Shown here: positions 5,163-5,446 of the stretch, one piece after another
How the letters are laid out: each line of letters begins with the position of its first letter
How positions within the stretch are numbered: position 1 is the first letter of the stretch
From: Clostridia bacterium
GTDB taxonomy: Bacteria > Bacillota > Clostridia > Oscillospirales > CAG-272
Assembly: GCA_900753295.1 (NCBI GenBank)
Contig: CAADYQ010000027.1
Coordinates: forward strand, 1 to 5,446
Length of the DNA stretch: 5,446 nucleotides
Reading direction: 5' to 3'
The notes under the pieces: model-generated
Database searches by the model: none
What the model saw: the letters and a program-made list of their open reading frames with translations, nothing else
Told to the model about the DNA's origin: nothing
Program-made: the position numbers and the translations under genes

Positions 5163-5202
5163 GGCGCGCCATGCGCGCCACCTTCCCAGACATGGGAAGG
5201 CT
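5163..5202. repeat. REP-like double palindrome, left copy
   Basis: Two hairpins stand side by side. GGCGCG/CGCGCC (5163-5168 with 5174-5179, loop CCATG) is followed one base later by CCTTCCC/GGGAAGG (5181-5187 with 5194-5200, loop AGACAT). The pattern CTCATCCG plus a GC-rich stem plus CCTTCCC...GGGAAGG resembles abundant intergenic REP-type repeats in gut Clostridia genomes, from general recollection. Positions 5177-5202 recur exactly inverted at 5419-5444. Confidence 0.75.
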
Positions 5203-5299
5203 TACAGACTCGCCTCTGCCGACAACCGTGGTGAAGATAACAAAGCAATTTTGCTTTTATTTTTTATACCGCTAATTATACTGTTGCCATACCGCACTA

Positions 5300-5384
5300 C
5301 TGAATATGCTACCTTACTGAACATGCATTCTTACTGAATATGTTTTCTTGCTGAATATGATACCTTACTAAAGGTTATTGCTTC
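5300..5384. repeat. Tandem array of a 17-bp unit, four clear copies plus one degenerate
   Basis: Units begin at 5300, 5317, 5334, 5351 and 5368, always 17 bases apart. The consensus of the first four is CTGAATATGNTACCTTA, and the fifth begins CTAAA and keeps little else. The period is not a multiple of three, so it is not coding. The repeats abut with no spacers, so it is not a CRISPR array. An iteron-like protein-binding array or a minisatellite are both possible. Confidence 0.75.
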
Positions 5385-5418
5385 CTTCCCGTCCGTTGAT
5401 GGAAGCTCGGATAACGGT

Positions 5419-5444
5419 AGCCTTCCCATGTCTGGGAAGGTGGC
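5419..5444. repeat. REP-like palindrome, right copy in inverted orientation
   Basis: CCTTCCC (5421-5427) and GGGAAGG (5434-5440) form a hairpin. The 26 bases 5419-5444 are the exact reverse complement of 5177-5202, at a spacing of 216 bases. The GC-rich companion hairpin of the left copy would lie past the window end. Confidence 0.75.
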
Positions 5445-5446
5445 AC

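Larger units (their letters stand above)
5107..5446. repeat. Composite non-coding repeat region: hairpins, REP-like inverted pair, 17-bp tandem array
   Basis: No credible gene is present. The short open frames lack ribosome binding sites and cut across palindromes. The layout from left to right is a hairpin (5123-5142), a double palindrome (5163-5200), an AT-rich stretch with a weak hairpin AAAGCA/TGCTTT (5242-5257) followed by T runs, a 17-bp tandem array (5300-5384), an inverted repeat GCTTCC/GGAAGC (5380-5385 with 5401-5406), and an inverted copy of the second palindrome (5419-5444). The outer 26-bp arms suggest a short mobile or REP-doublet element, and its right end is probably beyond the window. 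Confidence 0.6.

Noticed and set aside
5242..5266. Second terminator (AAAGCA/TGCTTT followed by T runs)
   Set aside because: The stem is short and AT-rich, there is no upstream gene left to terminate, and it lies inside the repeat region.
5027..5275. Two short open frames across the terminator and REP region
   Set aside because: They run through palindromes and the terminator stem, with no ribosome binding site and no protein-like pattern.
5300..5384. CRISPR array
   Set aside because: Units are 17 bp and directly adjacent, with no unique spacers and no cas genes in the window.

Overview
The window looks like a chromosomal segment of a Gram-positive, fairly GC-rich member of the Firmicutes, probably a gut-type Clostridia/Oscillospiraceae relative. 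The reasons are AGGAGG-type ribosome binding sites, a capsule regulator split into separate CpsC-like and CpsD-like proteins, a phage lysis module of the kind found in Gram-positive hosts, and REP-like palindromes typical of gut Clostridia. The genus assignment is inference.

Region 1 (1-2040, minus strand) is a late phage module. In transcription order it holds an alanine-rich tail or baseplate-associated protein (1420-2037), a two-LysM amidase endolysin (433-1347), an XhlA-like coiled-coil protein with one membrane segment (132-428), and the start of an r1t-type holin that runs off the left edge (1-112). No integrase, capsid or tail-tube gene is visible. The module stops abruptly on its upstream side, where only about 120 bases of a possible truncated gene (2045-2165) remain.

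Region 2 (2041-2328) is the junction between phage and host genes. It holds a strong leader hairpin, an orphan plus-strand terminator-like hairpin, and a perfect consensus sigma-A promoter (TTGACA, 17 bp, TATAAT) firing rightward into a structured 5' leader.

Region 3 (2329-4946, plus strand) is a tight four-gene operon: a soluble S24/S26-type serine peptidase with a Ser-His dyad, a CpsC/Wzz-type polysaccharide co-polymerase, a CpsD-type bacterial tyrosine kinase with ten tyrosines in its tail, and a family 4 (Fe-S) uracil-DNA glycosylase. Every junction overlaps (4, 26 and 4 bases), so the genes are probably co-translated. The kinase and co-polymerase would form a membrane complex controlling polysaccharide chain length or export. 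No glycosyltransferase, flippase, polymerase or CpsB phosphatase accompanies them, so they must act on a polysaccharide locus elsewhere. The glycosylase has no obvious pathway link. A strong intrinsic terminator closes the operon at 5065-5106.

Region 4 (4947-5446) is non-coding, AT-rich and full of repeats. It has imperfect inverted repeats just after the operon, a hairpin, a REP-like double palindrome, four to five tandem copies of a 17-bp unit, and a second REP palindrome in inverted orientation (26 bp identical) that is cut by the window end.
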